Below are positions 1-7,678 of a stretch of 64,000 bases of DNA, in pieces. Each line of letters opens with the position of its first letter. Position 1 is the first letter of the stretch. A program made the translations under genes and the position numbers. The notes below the pieces were generated by a model. That model saw nothing but the letters and a program-made list of their open reading frames with translations, was not told where the DNA came from and searched no databases. The stretch comes from Mucilaginibacter sp. SMC90 (lineage in GTDB: Bacteria > Bacteroidota > Bacteroidia > Sphingobacteriales > Sphingobacteriaceae): the NCBI RefSeq assembly GCF_022811725.1, contig NZ_CP094527.1, positions 2,356,001 to 2,420,000 of the forward strand, in the 5' to 3' direction.

Positions 1-494
1 TTGCCAGGGCGGCGGGAGTATCGCCGGCTACCATCTATATCTATTATAAAGATAAAGAGGAGTTAATAAGTAGTATTTGCGTTGGTGTAGCTGAAAAAAT
101 GATGACTTTTAGTCTTCAAAATTTCTCGCCGGATATGGATTTTGCCGATGGGCTAAAGATGCAATGGCAAAACAGGCTCGAGTATTTTGTGCAGTGCCCG
201 CTGGATATGGAGTTTATTGAAATTATGCGATATACCCATTTTTATGAAAAAGTAACTGCGATGCTTACCGTTAATTTCGGGCAAATTTTGGGCGCATTTA
301 TGCGTAATGCCGAAGATAAAAAACAACTTATACCATTACCCTTTGAAGTTTACTGGGCAGTGGCCTATGCGCCTCTTTATCAGCTCATCAAATTTCATAA
401 CCAGGGTAACAGCTATGTAAACAGCAGTTTTGCGCTGAATGATAAACTCATGGAACAAACGCTTGGACTTGTATTAAAAGCATTAAAACCCTGA
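1..494 (+). CDS. TetR/AcrR-family transcriptional regulator, 5' end cut by window edge
   Basis: The reading frame is open from base 3, so the start lies outside the window. The first visible residues (AGVSPATIYIYYKDKEEL) are the recognition helix and following turn of a TetR N-terminal helix-turn-helix; the remaining ~130 residues form the usual poorly conserved helical ligand/dimerisation domain. TetR proteins repress neighbouring or self genes until a small ligand binds. The stop lies 5 nt before the VOC gene, so the two are probably cotranscribed, suggesting a small stress or detoxification unit. The ligand cannot be told from sequence. The TetR assignment rests on the HTH remnant alone but is quite specific. 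Confidence 0.85.
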   Translation, partial: ARAAGVSPATIYIYYKDKEELISSICVGVAEKMMTFSLQNFSPDMDFADGLKMQWQNRLEYFVQCPLDMEFIEIMRYTHFYEKVTAMLTVNFGQILGAFMRNAEDKKQLIPLPFEVYWAVAYAPLYQLIKFHNQGNSYVNSSFALNDKLMEQTLGLVLKALKP

Positions 495-499
495 TTGTT

Positions 500-883
500 A
501 TGCCTGTATCTACTGTGAAGCTCAATCATATAAACCTGCCGGTAACAGATGTTGCAGCCAGCTCCGGATTTTTTGAGCAGTATTTCAATTTTAAGTGTAC
601 AGGTATAAAAGGTAACAATATGGTGGCTGTAATGGAAGGGGAAGATGGCTTTATCCTGGTACTCATGGCTGATACCTTTAATCGCGCAGGTAACAGCAAT
701 TATCCGGATGCCTTTCATATCGGTTTTTTGGTTGATAGCCATGAGCAGGTGGATGAAGTTTATAACCGGCTGGTAAAAGGCAACATTGAAGCCGCACAGC
801 CCCCGGGCGCTTTGCGCGGGGGCTACGGATTTTATTTTAATGCTCCGGGTAATATCCTTACAGAAGTTACCTGTTTAGCTTAA
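500..883 (+). CDS. VOC-family (glyoxalase/bleomycin resistance-like) protein
   Basis: This 127-residue single-module protein has the beta-alpha-beta-beta-beta pattern of the vicinal oxygen chelate superfamily. It opens with NHINLPVTDV, contains AFHIGFLVDS in the second half and ends in NILTEVTC; His10, the His of AFHIG and the Glu of LTEV are candidate metal ligands. Such proteins are metal-dependent lyases, dioxygenases or drug-binding resistance proteins and normally dimerise to complete the site. The gene starts 5 nt after the TetR stop, so they are likely one operon. The substrate cannot be assigned. Confidence 0.85.
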   Translation: MPVSTVKLNHINLPVTDVAASSGFFEQYFNFKCTGIKGNNMVAVMEGEDGFILVLMADTFNRAGNSNYPDAFHIGFLVDSHEQVDEVYNRLVKGNIEAAQPPGALRGGYGFYFNAPGNILTEVTCLA

Positions 884-924
884 CAAATTGAATAATTAAG
901 TATCTAAATAAAAATAAGTAATTT

Positions 925-1206
925 ATGGTACATGCATCAGCCTATAAAGACCCGCATCATGTGATGCTCTTTTTTGAAGAAGTTAATAATCCTGCAGATA
1001 ATGAACAATGTTTAACCGACCGGTTTAATTATTACGACAATCTCAAAAGTAATGGTAAAGTAGTTATAAGCGGTAATTTCTGGAACCAGGATAAGAATTT
1101 TGTAATTGTTTCTGTGTCAGATGATAATGAGCTTGTGCAGATCATCGAAAATGACCCCGCTATAAAGCAGAATGTACTTGAATTGGTAAAAGCAATGCCT
1201 TTTTAA
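925..1206 (+). CDS. YciI-like (YCII-related domain) small protein
   Basis: This 93-residue protein fits the YCII-related ferredoxin-like fold: an N-terminal strand carrying HHVMLFFEE, a helix with LTDRFNYYDNLKSNGKV, then a GNFW turn, a VIVSVSDD strand and a C-terminal helix. The family is small, dimeric and mostly of unknown function; some members are dehydrochlorinases or muconolactone isomerase-like. It follows the TetR/VOC pair by about 40 nt on the same strand and may belong to that unit. The family call rests on fold pattern and size, not a diagnostic motif. Confidence 0.6.
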   Translation: MVHASAYKDPHHVMLFFEEVNNPADNEQCLTDRFNYYDNLKSNGKVVISGNFWNQDKNFVIVSVSDDNELVQIIENDPAIKQNVLELVKAMPF

Positions 1207-1312
1207 CCCTTTTTTTAGGTATAAATACGTAGTGTAAAATGGGTTAAAATACGGGGTGTTTTGCGCTTGCATATCTGTTTGTTACGCAATATTTTTGTGT
1301 AAACGCACACCT

Positions 1313-1528
1313 ATGGAACCTTTTGAATTAAAAGTTAATAAACGAACTTATAAAATTATTCCCTCGGTTGTTAATGCGACTACATTCGGCGTATTAAACT
1401 ACTCTGCTTTTTACACCATAACCAGGTTAACCAAAGGTTATTGGGAAATTATTGAACATCGTTTTGGAGATCATTTGATTCCCTTGCAGGAAATAGGCCG
1501 CTCAATAGAGGCTTATTACAAACTCTGA
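1313..1528 (+). CDS. Hypothetical small protein (71 aa)
   Basis: I chose the ATG at 1313 (MEPFELKVNKRTY) over a start 57 nt upstream, whose extra residues look like untranslated sequence rather than a leader. The product is soluble, begins with a beta-rich stretch and ends with a helix (IGRSIEAYYKL). It resembles the many short Bacteroidota proteins of unknown function with a single beta-meander. No catalytic motif is visible. It stands alone between the YciI-like gene and a small membrane protein. Confidence 0.6.
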   Translation: MEPFELKVNKRTYKIIPSVVNATTFGVLNYSAFYTITRLTKGYWEIIEHRFGDHLIPLQEIGRSIEAYYKL

Positions 1529-1627
1529 TACAATCAATCAAAAAAGCATCCTTTAATTATTAGGAATAAACGTTTTAATGTTCCTAATGATTGCAAATTG
1601 AATTATTAAACTGATACCTAATATATT

Positions 1628-1843
1628 ATGGAGAAATTAGCAATTTTGAGAATGTTTGCGGGCTTTCCATTGCTGGGCTTGTTACTGCCGGATATTTCTA
1701 CCTTTATAGTGGGGCATTTCAAAGATATTTCCCTCATTCATATCTACCTTGAATGCTTTTTATTGCTTTTTATAATTGTTTGTACATTGAGAATGGCCTA
1801 TGTACGAAAATTAGAGAACACGCCAGACTCGCAATTGCGGTAA
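1628..1843 (+). CDS. Small two-TM membrane protein, paralogue of the 8338-8553 gene
   Basis: This 71-residue protein has two hydrophobic segments (about residues 5-27 and 37-56) and a basic then polar tail. It is clearly related to the product at 8338-8553: both begin xxKLxxLRxF, share PLxxxxLPDI(S/T) near residues 14-24 and end with a CTL and a charged tail. Function is unknown; two paralogues within 7 kb suggest a lineage-specific inner-membrane family. It is followed by a strong hairpin terminator, so it ends a transcription unit. Confidence 0.65.
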   Translation: MEKLAILRMFAGFPLLGLLLPDISTFIVGHFKDISLIHIYLECFLLLFIIVCTLRMAYVRKLENTPDSQLR

Positions 1844-1908
1844 TAAACTAACCCTAATAAGTTAATCATTATAAAATAACCATAAAGCCTGAACCTTTAT
1901 TGTGCCAT

Positions 1909-1938
1909 AGCCCGGTTTAATTACAACCGGGCTTTTTT
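1909..1938 (+). terminator. Intrinsic terminator
   Basis: Perfect 9-bp stem AGCCCGGTT / AACCGGGCT with a 7-nt loop, followed by a run of T (1934-1938). It lies about 65 nt after the small membrane protein gene and just before the insertion sequence. Confidence 0.85.
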
Positions 1939-1997
1939 GTGGCTTTATATTGTTATCTGTCGCGTCCTGAAATAAGTTGACACTCAAGTTGACTTAT

Positions 1998-2390
1998 ATG
2001 GAAAAACGAACAAAGAATGTAAGTAGGCGCAGTCAGCGCGATTACAGCCTTGCCTTTAAGTTGCAGGTCGTGCAGCAGGTTGAAAAAGGCGAACTGACCT
2101 ATAAAAAGGCTCAAAAACATTACGGGATCCAGGGAAGGAGTACGGTATTGGTTTGGTTAAGGAAACATGGTACCTTAGATTGGACATTACCCAAACAGTA
2201 CACCTTGGAAAACGATCGGGAACTTAGTCCGGAACAGCGGATCAAACAATTAGAAGCAGCATTAAAAGATGAACAGGACAAGAACCTGATCTACAAGACC
2301 ATGTTCGATATCCTGCAGCAAGAGCACGGTGTTGCATTGCCAAAAAAGTCTTTGCCCAAGCAATCCAAAGGCTCAAAGCCAAAGGAATAG
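1998..2390 (+). CDS. IS3-family transposase OrfA (helix-turn-helix subunit)
   Basis: This 130-residue, strongly basic protein starts at MEKRTKNV; an upstream in-frame TTG at 1977 lies inside the left inverted repeat and is unlikely. Residues ~14-60 form a helix-turn-helix (YSLAFKLQVVQQVEKGELTY, then HYGIQGRSTVLVWLRK) that binds the inverted repeats. Residues ~75-105 (SPEQRIKQLEAALKDEQ) form the leucine-zipper-like coiled coil used for OrfA/OrfAB oligomerisation. The stop TAG overlaps the GTG of orfB by one base. OrfA alone usually acts as a regulator, while the OrfAB fusion made by frameshifting is the transposase. Confidence 0.92.
   Translation: MEKRTKNVSRRSQRDYSLAFKLQVVQQVEKGELTYKKAQKHYGIQGRSTVLVWLRKHGTLDWTLPKQYTLENDRELSPEQRIKQLEAALKDEQDKNLIYKTMFDILQQEHGVALPKKSLPKQSKGSKPKE
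2342..2348 (+). other. Programmed -1 frameshift slippery site A_AAA_AAG
   Basis: The heptamer AAAAAAG sits with A|AAA|AAG phasing in the orfA frame (codons AAA 2343-2345 and AAG 2346-2348). The -1 frame is open from here into orfB with no stop. Slippage would give an OrfAB fusion that reads through to the orfB stop at 3250, the standard IS3 expression mode. The heptamer and phasing are read directly; use of the site is inference. Confidence 0.8.
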
Positions 2391-3250
2391 TGAGCCTGTC
2401 AAAGGCTTGCAGGTTGTTTGGGATCAGCCGTCAGGGCTATTATCAAAAGCAGCAGCGCATAGAAAAGCGTTTAAAAGAACTTAGCCAGGTAAAAGCGGAT
2501 GTGATTAAAGAACGAATCCATTTGCCCAGGTTGGGTACGCGTAAGCTTTATCATCGTTTAGGTAAACAGATCAGAAGCAAGGGAATAAAGATAGGCAGAG
2601 ATGCTTTATTCGATTTTCTGCGTTCGGAACATATGCTGATCAAACCAAAGCACTCTTATCATAAAACGACGAACTCCAAGCACTGGTTACATAAGTATCC
2701 TAACTTACTTAAACACAGGAAAGCGGCAACGAGGCCTAACGAAGTATGGGTAAGCGATATTACTTATATCGACACTAAAGCAGAGACCGCATATCTTAGC
2801 TTGATCACTGATGCTTATTCAAGAAAGATCGTAGGATATCATCTGCATCATAGCTTGCACACAGATGGTGTGGCTGCTGCCATGCAAATGGCTGTCAGAC
2901 ATGAGCAGATCAAAGCGCCATTGATACATCATTCGGATAGAGGTTTGCAATATTGCTCAGCACAATATCAGCAGTTGTTGGCCAAACATCAGATTACCCC
3001 ATCTATGACGGATGGATATGATTGCTATCAGAATGCTTTGGCAGAACGCATCAACGGCATTATTAAAAACGAGTTCCTGGTGGTTAAACCAGCAGATATA
3101 CAGCAGGCAAGGGTAATGATTGCAGAAGCTATTAAACTTTATAACTGTCGAAGGCCTCATTTGGCTTTAAATTATCAAACACCACAATTTGTACATCAAC
3201 AAAAAATCCTTGCTGGTATCGACCAACAAGGACTATCTTTAAATCATTAA
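2390..3250 (+). CDS. IS3-family transposase OrfB (DDE integrase-like catalytic domain)
   Basis: This 286-residue product contains an N-terminal HTH_21-like region (ISRQGYYQKQ, then the LGTRKLYHRL segment) and an rve integrase core. The DDE triad is visible: Asp in WVSDITYID, Asp in HHSDRGLQYCS, Glu in ALAERINGIIKNEF, followed by the usual YNxxRPHLALNYQTP close. It starts with GTG inside the orfA stop (TAGTGA) and is probably translated mainly as an OrfAB fusion. Length and motif order match intact IS3-family OrfB. Confidence 0.95.
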   Translation: MSLSKACRLFGISRQGYYQKQQRIEKRLKELSQVKADVIKERIHLPRLGTRKLYHRLGKQIRSKGIKIGRDALFDFLRSEHMLIKPKHSYHKTTNSKHWLHKYPNLLKHRKAATRPNEVWVSDITYIDTKAETAYLSLITDAYSRKIVGYHLHHSLHTDGVAAAMQMAVRHEQIKAPLIHHSDRGLQYCSAQYQQLLAKHQITPSMTDGYDCYQNALAERINGIIKNEFLVVKPADIQQARVMIAEAIKLYNCRRPHLALNYQTPQFVHQQKILAGIDQQGLSLNH

Positions 3251-3386
3251 TTTCTGTCAACCTATTTTAGGACGACTCAATCAAATTAATTTAGTACTTA
3301 CAGTTATCTTTTTTTGTTTATTTTTACGGTAAATGACTCCTAAACATCATCATCTAAACGCTTTCTGCAAAGCGTACTTTCTCCTC

Positions 3387-4082
3387 ATGAAAAAAACGAC
3401 TTTTTGTTTTACATTATTTTTAATAGGTATACTATTTTGTGGTTCTAACGCTGCTCTTGCTCAACATCATTCTACCAGGGCTTTAACCTATGGCGGGGGT
3501 GGTAGCGGTGCGGTTAACTTTAGCGATGGCTGGGGCGCAGCCATAGGGACAGGCATCGAGATACCACAAGGCGATTTTAATTATGCTTTTAAACCATCTA
3601 TTAATTTTAATGCCAGTGTTTACAGATTTTTAGGTCCTTTTACAGCCAGTTTAAACCTGGGCTACACCAACTTTAAGCCCGATGAATATTTTATTTCAGA
3701 AGCGGTTGAGGGCAGTGATTCAAACGTAAATACATACTATGCAGATATGCCTGTAATTTCGGCTTATGGCGGCTTAGCTTATAATATAGATGTAGCTGAT
3801 AATTTCAGGGTATACGGAGGTGTAAATCTTGGACTATATTTTACTGAATTTGCAGTAGCTTATGAAATTGATGATGCTAATTCATTTGTTTATGATAAAT
3901 GGTCGCAATCATTATATTACGCACCTAAAGTGGGTATAATATTTCCGGTAACGCCTAAGTTGGGTATAAGTATCGAATCAAAATATAATTTCTTTTCACA
4001 AAAATTAACCCTGGGAGAGGCGTCTGCAAAACAAAACTGGAGTGCCCTTTCGCTTGGTGCCCAGCTGGTTTTCAAATTTTAA
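3387..4082 (+). CDS. Outer-membrane beta-barrel protein
   Basis: I prefer the ATG at 3387 (MKKTTFCFTLFLIGILF), which opens a classical signal peptide ending ALAQ; a start 54 nt earlier would add a polar tail before it. The mature part is a run of amphipathic strands rich in aromatic and Gly residues (FGP.TASLNLGY, YGGLAYNID, FRVYGGVNLGLYF) and ends in aromatic-terminated VFKF. This is typical of small 8- to 10-stranded porin-like barrels in Bacteroidota. It lies directly downstream of the IS, so its promoter may be influenced by the insertion. Ligand unknown. Confidence 0.75.
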   Translation: MKKTTFCFTLFLIGILFCGSNAALAQHHSTRALTYGGGGSGAVNFSDGWGAAIGTGIEIPQGDFNYAFKPSINFNASVYRFLGPFTASLNLGYTNFKPDEYFISEAVEGSDSNVNTYYADMPVISAYGGLAYNIDVADNFRVYGGVNLGLYFTEFAVAYEIDDANSFVYDKWSQSLYYAPKVGIIFPVTPKLGISIESKYNFFSQKLTLGEASAKQNWSALSLGAQLVFKF

Positions 4083-4120
4083 TTAGTTACGAGCGCTATC
4101 ATAACAATTTTTAGTCGCAA

Positions 4121-4152
4121 GTGTTATCAATCTCGGTTTATTGATATTACAC
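4121..4152. promoter_or_regulatory. Imperfect palindrome upstream of the DUF486 gene
   Basis: GTGTTATCAAT and ATTGATATTACAC face each other across 8 nt, ending 17 nt before the ATG at 4170. There is no T-run, so it reads better as an operator candidate than as a terminator. No regulator is assigned. Confidence 0.3.
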
Positions 4153-4169
4153 GTTAAATATTTGTATTG

Positions 4170-4541
4170 ATGAAAGGTTTACGTACTGTTACATTCCTGT
4201 TTATATCCAACACCTTTATGACATTTGCCTGGTACGGGCATCTTAAGTTTAAGGAGTATGAATGGGGTAAAAACCTGAGCTTGATAGCCATTATACTTAT
4301 AAGCTGGGGGCTGGCTTTTTTTGAATACCTGTTCCAGGTACCGGCAAACGAAGGTGGCTTTAAGGAAAATGGAGGCCCCTTTACCTTAGTGGAATTAAAA
4401 ACCATACAGGAAGCTATTACCCTTACGGTATTTATGATATTTACTACCCTGCTTTTCAAAAACGAAAAGTTGGGTTGGAACCACCTGGTTGGTTTTGGGC
4501 TTATTGTACTGGCTGTATTTGTTATTTTCAAAAAGTGGTAA
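4170..4541 (+). CDS. DMT-family protein, DUF486
   Basis: This ~123-residue inner-membrane protein has four predicted transmembrane helices: FLFISNTFMTFAWYGHL, LSLIAIILISWGLAFFEYLF, a third at AITLTVFMIFTTLLF and a last at HLVGFGLIVLAVFVIF. The pattern FAWYGHLKF...SWGLAFFEY..QVPAN and the conserved ...FTLVELKTIQEAITL are characteristic of DUF486, a half-size drug/metabolite transporter family that would work as a dimer. Substrate unknown. A TTG three bases upstream is a less likely start. Confidence 0.88.
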   Translation: MKGLRTVTFLFISNTFMTFAWYGHLKFKEYEWGKNLSLIAIILISWGLAFFEYLFQVPANEGGFKENGGPFTLVELKTIQEAITLTVFMIFTTLLFKNEKLGWNHLVGFGLIVLAVFVIFKKW

Positions 4542-4644
4542 CTAACCGGTGCCGGCGTAATGGAGCCTGTATTATACTGTTTTAATATTTGCTGGACTAC
4601 CTGCTTTCTCAATTCTGGCTTATTCATATAGTACAACGGCTGTT

Positions 4645-4652
4645 TATATTTG
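4645..4652 (+). promoter_or_regulatory. -7 element of the GNAT gene promoter
   Basis: TATATTTG matches the Bacteroidota -7 consensus TAnnTTTG exactly, 22 nt before the start codon. No clear TTTG is seen at the -33 position, so the promoter assignment is moderate. Confidence 0.5.
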
Positions 4653-4674
4653 GATATAAACAACATATAGCAAT

Positions 4675-5073
4675 ATGGAAATAACTTACAAAACAGGCAC
4701 AATACCGTCAGCACAGCAAATTATAGAACTTTATGACTCAGCCGGGTTGAAACGTCCAACTCATGACGCCCAAAGAATTGCCAGGATGTACCAAAATTCA
4801 AATCTTGTGGTAAGCGCATGGGATGGTGATGAGCTGGTAGGAGTTTCCCGCGCATTAACCGATTTTTGCTATAGCTGTTATCTTTCGGATCTGGCGATTA
4901 CTAAAGATTATCAAAAGGCCGGGATCGGTAAAAAGCTGATCGAGCTAACCAAAGAAGCCATCGGCGATGAAACTATGCTTTTGTTGCTTTCGGCTGCAAC
5001 TGCTATGGAATATTATCCTAAAGTGGGTATGGAACCCGTTCATAACGGGTTTATCATCCATAGGGCAAAATAA
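4675..5073 (+). CDS. GNAT-family N-acetyltransferase
   Basis: This 132-residue protein is a minimal GNAT fold. It has an N-terminal helix region (SAQQIIELYDSAGLKRP), a beta4 strand (YLSDLAITKDYQ) and the acetyl-CoA pyrophosphate loop QKAGIGKKLIELT (Q/R-x-x-G-x-G/A), then LLLLSAATAMEYYPKVGM near the C-terminus. It would transfer an acetyl group from acetyl-CoA to an unknown amine. It is a single-gene unit behind its own -7 element. Confidence 0.85.
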   Translation: MEITYKTGTIPSAQQIIELYDSAGLKRPTHDAQRIARMYQNSNLVVSAWDGDELVGVSRALTDFCYSCYLSDLAITKDYQKAGIGKKLIELTKEAIGDETMLLLLSAATAMEYYPKVGMEPVHNGFIIHRAK

Positions 5074-5172
5074 AACGGGGACGGGGGATAATGTACATTT
5101 GTCTCCCCGCTTTGCCTCTTAATCTAAAATAAAGCTGGTTAGCATGATGATTGCTTAGCGCAAATTTATTTA

Positions 5173-5991
5173 TCAGTTCCCCTCCAAATTATTGCGGTAT
5201 TGCTTTAGTGCTGTAAGTATCGACCGTACAATTTCATTTTGCCCGCTGGCCGAGTTCAGGTATTCTTCGTCTGACGGGTTATTAATAAATCCGGTTTCAA
5301 CAAGCACGGCAGGCATACCGCTTTGAGCTAACACTAAAACGCCCTGCTCTTTTACACCGAGGCTGTGCCTCCCATTGGTTTTACGGAACTGGTTATCAAT
5401 TAAATCTCCAAACTGGATGCTTTGCTTACGGTATTTTTGCTGAAACGTGTTAAGCACTATAGTATTAACTGCTGCATTATCGCCGTAACCGTTATACTTT
5501 TCCTTATAATCTTTTTCTATGAATATCGAAGCATTTTCGCGAAGGGCCTCACGCTGTTCCTGGCTGCGGTGAAAACCGTATACCAGTAACAATGTTCCTC
5601 TTGATGATCCTTTACGTTGGGGCGATGAATTGCAATGGATGGAAATGAACAGGTTGCCATGATTGTCGTTTGCGATATCTGTACGTTTATGCAGTTCAAT
5701 AAAAACATCTGTACTGCGGGTCATTACCACTTTGATGCCGCTCATTTCATCATTTATGGCGTCCCGTAATTTCTTGGCTATACTTAATGAAATGTTTTTT
5801 TCTTTTGAATAAGAACCGTGCGATCCGGGATCTTTACCTCCGTGACCTGCATCTATAATAACCGTTTTAAATTTGAAACGATTAGGGGATGCTGTACTTT
5901 GTTGCCCGAAACAGTTTGCAGCTAAAAGCGTGCACAATAAAGAGACAACAGTAGTAATTACACTGTATTTTTTTGGAAAGGTAGCAGGCAT
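5173..5991 (-). CDS. N-acetylmuramoyl-L-alanine amidase (Amidase_3)
   Basis: The enzyme cleaves the amide bond between N-acetylmuramic acid and the stem peptide in the periplasm during cell separation or wall turnover. Zinc-site residues are visible: the His of IIDAGHGGKDPG, the Glu of KEKNISLSIAKKL, the His of FISIHCNSSP and the catalytic Glu of VLVETGFINNPSDE. I start it at MPATFPKKYS, giving a signal peptide that ends NCFGQ; an ATG 30 nt further upstream is possible. It has only the catalytic domain, with no AMIN or SH3 targeting domain. It stands alone between convergent and divergent neighbours. Confidence 0.92.
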   Translation of the reverse strand: MPATFPKKYSVITTVVSLLCTLLAANCFGQQSTASPNRFKFKTVIIDAGHGGKDPGSHGSYSKEKNISLSIAKKLRDAINDEMSGIKVVMTRSTDVFIELHKRTDIANDNHGNLFISIHCNSSPQRKGSSRGTLLLVYGFHRSQEQREALRENASIFIEKDYKEKYNGYGDNAAVNTIVLNTFQQKYRKQSIQFGDLIDNQFRKTNGRHSLGVKEQGVLVLAQSGMPAVLVETGFINNPSDEEYLNSASGQNEIVRSILTALKQYRNNLEGN

Positions 5992-6208
5992 GAACAATTT
6001 ATGTATACAGGTTATAAACATTTCATTCTATAATAGTTACAGGTATGATATTGTTTTGACCGTATGGTTTAAAAAACACTTCTCTAAAATTGCGCAAATA
6101 TAATACATGTTTGATTTACAGCACTATCTAAAAATAAATGCAACTTAAGGTAATGATCGGTTAAACTTTACATTATGTATGTATATTTAATGAACTTAAA
6201 TCGGGCCG

Positions 6209-7033
6209 ATGATGATGTTAAAAAAAATAGTATTACTTGTATTGGTATGCCATACATTGATGGCGTGCAGTCAGCAAAAAGGGATTGTTTATGGTGATAA
6301 TGCTGCTGCAGGTAAGTACTACGATGTTAGGGGGATAAAGCTCTATACTGAGGTTTATGGCAAAGGCAAGCCTTTGCTAATGATACATGGCAACGGTGGC
6401 AGTATCAATGCGTTTGAAAAAAATATACCGTATTTTGCCAAAAAATATAAGGTTATAGCCGTCGACAGCCGTGCACACGGCAAATCAACAGATGCGCGCG
6501 ATTCACTTACTTTTGAGATGATGGCTGATGATTTTGCTGCATTGCTTGATGTAATGCACATTGATTCGGCGTATGTGATAGGATGGAGCGATGGTGGTAT
6601 CAATGCCCTGGTGATGGCTATGCGGCATCCAAACAAAGTGATTAAGCTTGCTTCCACAGGAGCCAATTTGTGGCCCGATTCAACTGCCCTTATCCCTTCA
6701 CTATGGAAAGAAATGGAAAAGGAATATCAGGCAAAAAAAGATCAGCATTTTACAACCGCTAAGGAAAAAAACGACCGGAAGATCTTTATGCTTGATTATA
6801 AAGAACCTAATATCAAACTATCGGCTTTAAAAGCTATTAAATGCCCCTCGCTTATTATTGCCGGTGATCACGATCTTATTGTAACAACACACACCGTTCA
6901 AATAGCTGAAAATATTCCGAATGCTTATTTGTGGATCCTGCCCAATTCAGGCCATGGTACATTGGTTGAACATGCCGATGAATTTAATAAAAAGGTGGAT
7001 GAATTTTTTGAGCAGCCATTTCACCGTCACTAA
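6209..7033 (+). CDS. Alpha/beta-hydrolase lipoprotein
   Basis: The protein (274 aa) begins with a lipoprotein signal ending LMAC (lipobox, Cys ~20), so it is probably membrane-anchored in the periplasm. The hydrolase fold shows the oxyanion motif MIHGNGGS, the nucleophile elbow GWSDGG, an acid in IIAGDHDLIV and the catalytic His in NSGHGTLVE, so the triad is complete. The cap region is short. These enzymes hydrolyse esters or related bonds; the substrate cannot be read from sequence. Three consecutive ATGs at 6209-6217 leave the exact start open. Confidence 0.88.
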   Translation: MMMLKKIVLLVLVCHTLMACSQQKGIVYGDNAAAGKYYDVRGIKLYTEVYGKGKPLLMIHGNGGSINAFEKNIPYFAKKYKVIAVDSRAHGKSTDARDSLTFEMMADDFAALLDVMHIDSAYVIGWSDGGINALVMAMRHPNKVIKLASTGANLWPDSTALIPSLWKEMEKEYQAKKDQHFTTAKEKNDRKIFMLDYKEPNIKLSALKAIKCPSLIIAGDHDLIVTTHTVQIAENIPNAYLWILPNSGHGTLVEHADEFNKKVDEFFEQPFHRH

Positions 7034-7071
7034 CGGTGTTATAACTTATTGGCAAATTGCCGGCCTGAAAA

Positions 7072-7102
7072 AATAGCCTGGCTTTTACACCGGGCTATTT
7101 CA
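7072..7102 (+). terminator. Probable terminator after the hydrolase gene
   Basis: AATAGCCTGG (7072-7081) pairs with CCGGGCTATT (7090-7099) across an 8-nt loop, with one G-T wobble. The T-run that follows is short, so it is a moderate candidate. Confidence 0.5.
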
Positions 7103-7293
7103 CATAATTACTTTGATTTTAGGAAATCTCAATTACAATGAAAATAACAACATTGATTATTTAAGGTTTTATAAAATTTAAGTTACGTAAGTTTTTTAGT
7201 TAAATTTCTTATAATAATAATGCACGGCCTCCGTTTTTACATTAATTCAATCATAAGCTAACCTGCAGCTTTTACTGTTTAATTAATAGTAAT

Positions 7294-7407
7294 ATGGAAT
7301 CAAAAAACCAAAAGTTGCTTGTCGACACGCTTTTAGCAATCTCATTTCTTTTAGTGGTTTTATTGGCCGTGATTATGGTTTTTCAGCCAGGTGGCTATCC
7401 CAATTAA
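7294..7407 (+). CDS. Candidate 37-residue single-TM membrane peptide
   Basis: A short open frame starts MESKNQKLLVD, continues with one strongly hydrophobic helix (LLAISFLLVVLLAVIMVF) and ends QPGGYPN. The charged N-terminus, single helix and short polar tail are what a genuine small membrane protein looks like. It fills an otherwise empty stretch between the hydrolase and yceI. There is no homology evidence and no strong ribosome-binding site, so it is a candidate only. Confidence 0.4.
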   Translation: MESKNQKLLVDTLLAISFLLVVLLAVIMVFQPGGYPN

Positions 7408-7579
7408 TATTTCTTTAGGCTATTGCAATTGAGAGCTTACTCCACCTTGTAAAGGAAGGGCCAATGTGCCATAAATTACAGCCCTGCATTAAAAAACCGT
7501 AGACCGGGATTTCGCAGAAATTACCTGTTATTCTTGCATGTTCTACTAAATTGGTAGTATATTGTCATCCAATTTTAAT

Positions 7580-7603
7580 AAAAAGATGTTTAAACATCTT
7601 TTT
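7580..7603. promoter_or_regulatory. Perfect 24-bp palindrome next to the yceI promoter
   Basis: AAAAAGATGTTT is followed immediately by its reverse complement AAACATCTTTTT. It ends three bases before the -33 element of yceI, so it may be an operator. As RNA it could also act as a terminator for the upstream small frame, since it is followed by T-rich sequence. Confidence 0.5.
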
Positions 7604-7605
7604 TG

Positions 7606-7635
7606 TTTGAAGTCCGGGGCATTTGCATACTTTTG
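7606..7635 (+). promoter_or_regulatory. Bacteroidota-type promoter of yceI
   Basis: TTTG (7606-7609) is separated by 18 nt from TACTTTTG (7628-7635), an exact fit to TTTG-N(~19)-TAnnTTTG. The start codon follows at 7679, leaving a leader of roughly 35-40 nt. Confidence 0.8.
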
Positions 7636-7678
7636 GGCCATAATCAAAAACAAAAAAGAAATTTAAAGATCAAAACAA

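Larger units (their letters stand above)
1958..3279 (+). mobile_element. Complete IS3-family insertion sequence with 3-bp target duplication
   Basis: The 1322-bp element is bounded by imperfect 25-bp inverted repeats (1958-1982 and 3255-3279, 20 of 25 matching) that begin TG and end CA as usual for IS3 elements. The bases ATC occur directly outside both ends (1955-1957 and 3280-3282), consistent with the 3-bp target duplication many IS3 elements make. It carries orfA and orfB overlapping by one base, with an in-phase slippery heptamer near the end of orfA. Both frames are uninterrupted and the DDE residues are present, so it looks functional and fairly recent. The orfA type suggests the IS150-like group, but the subgroup needs a database match. 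Confidence 0.93.

Noticed and set aside
4154..4714. 186-aa open frame antisense to the DUF486 gene
   Set aside because: It overlaps a clear membrane-protein gene and reads as low-complexity antisense of hydrophobic codons.
5173..5991. Prophage lysis amidase
   Set aside because: It has a signal peptide and the Amidase_3 fold of host cell-wall enzymes; no phage genes nearby.
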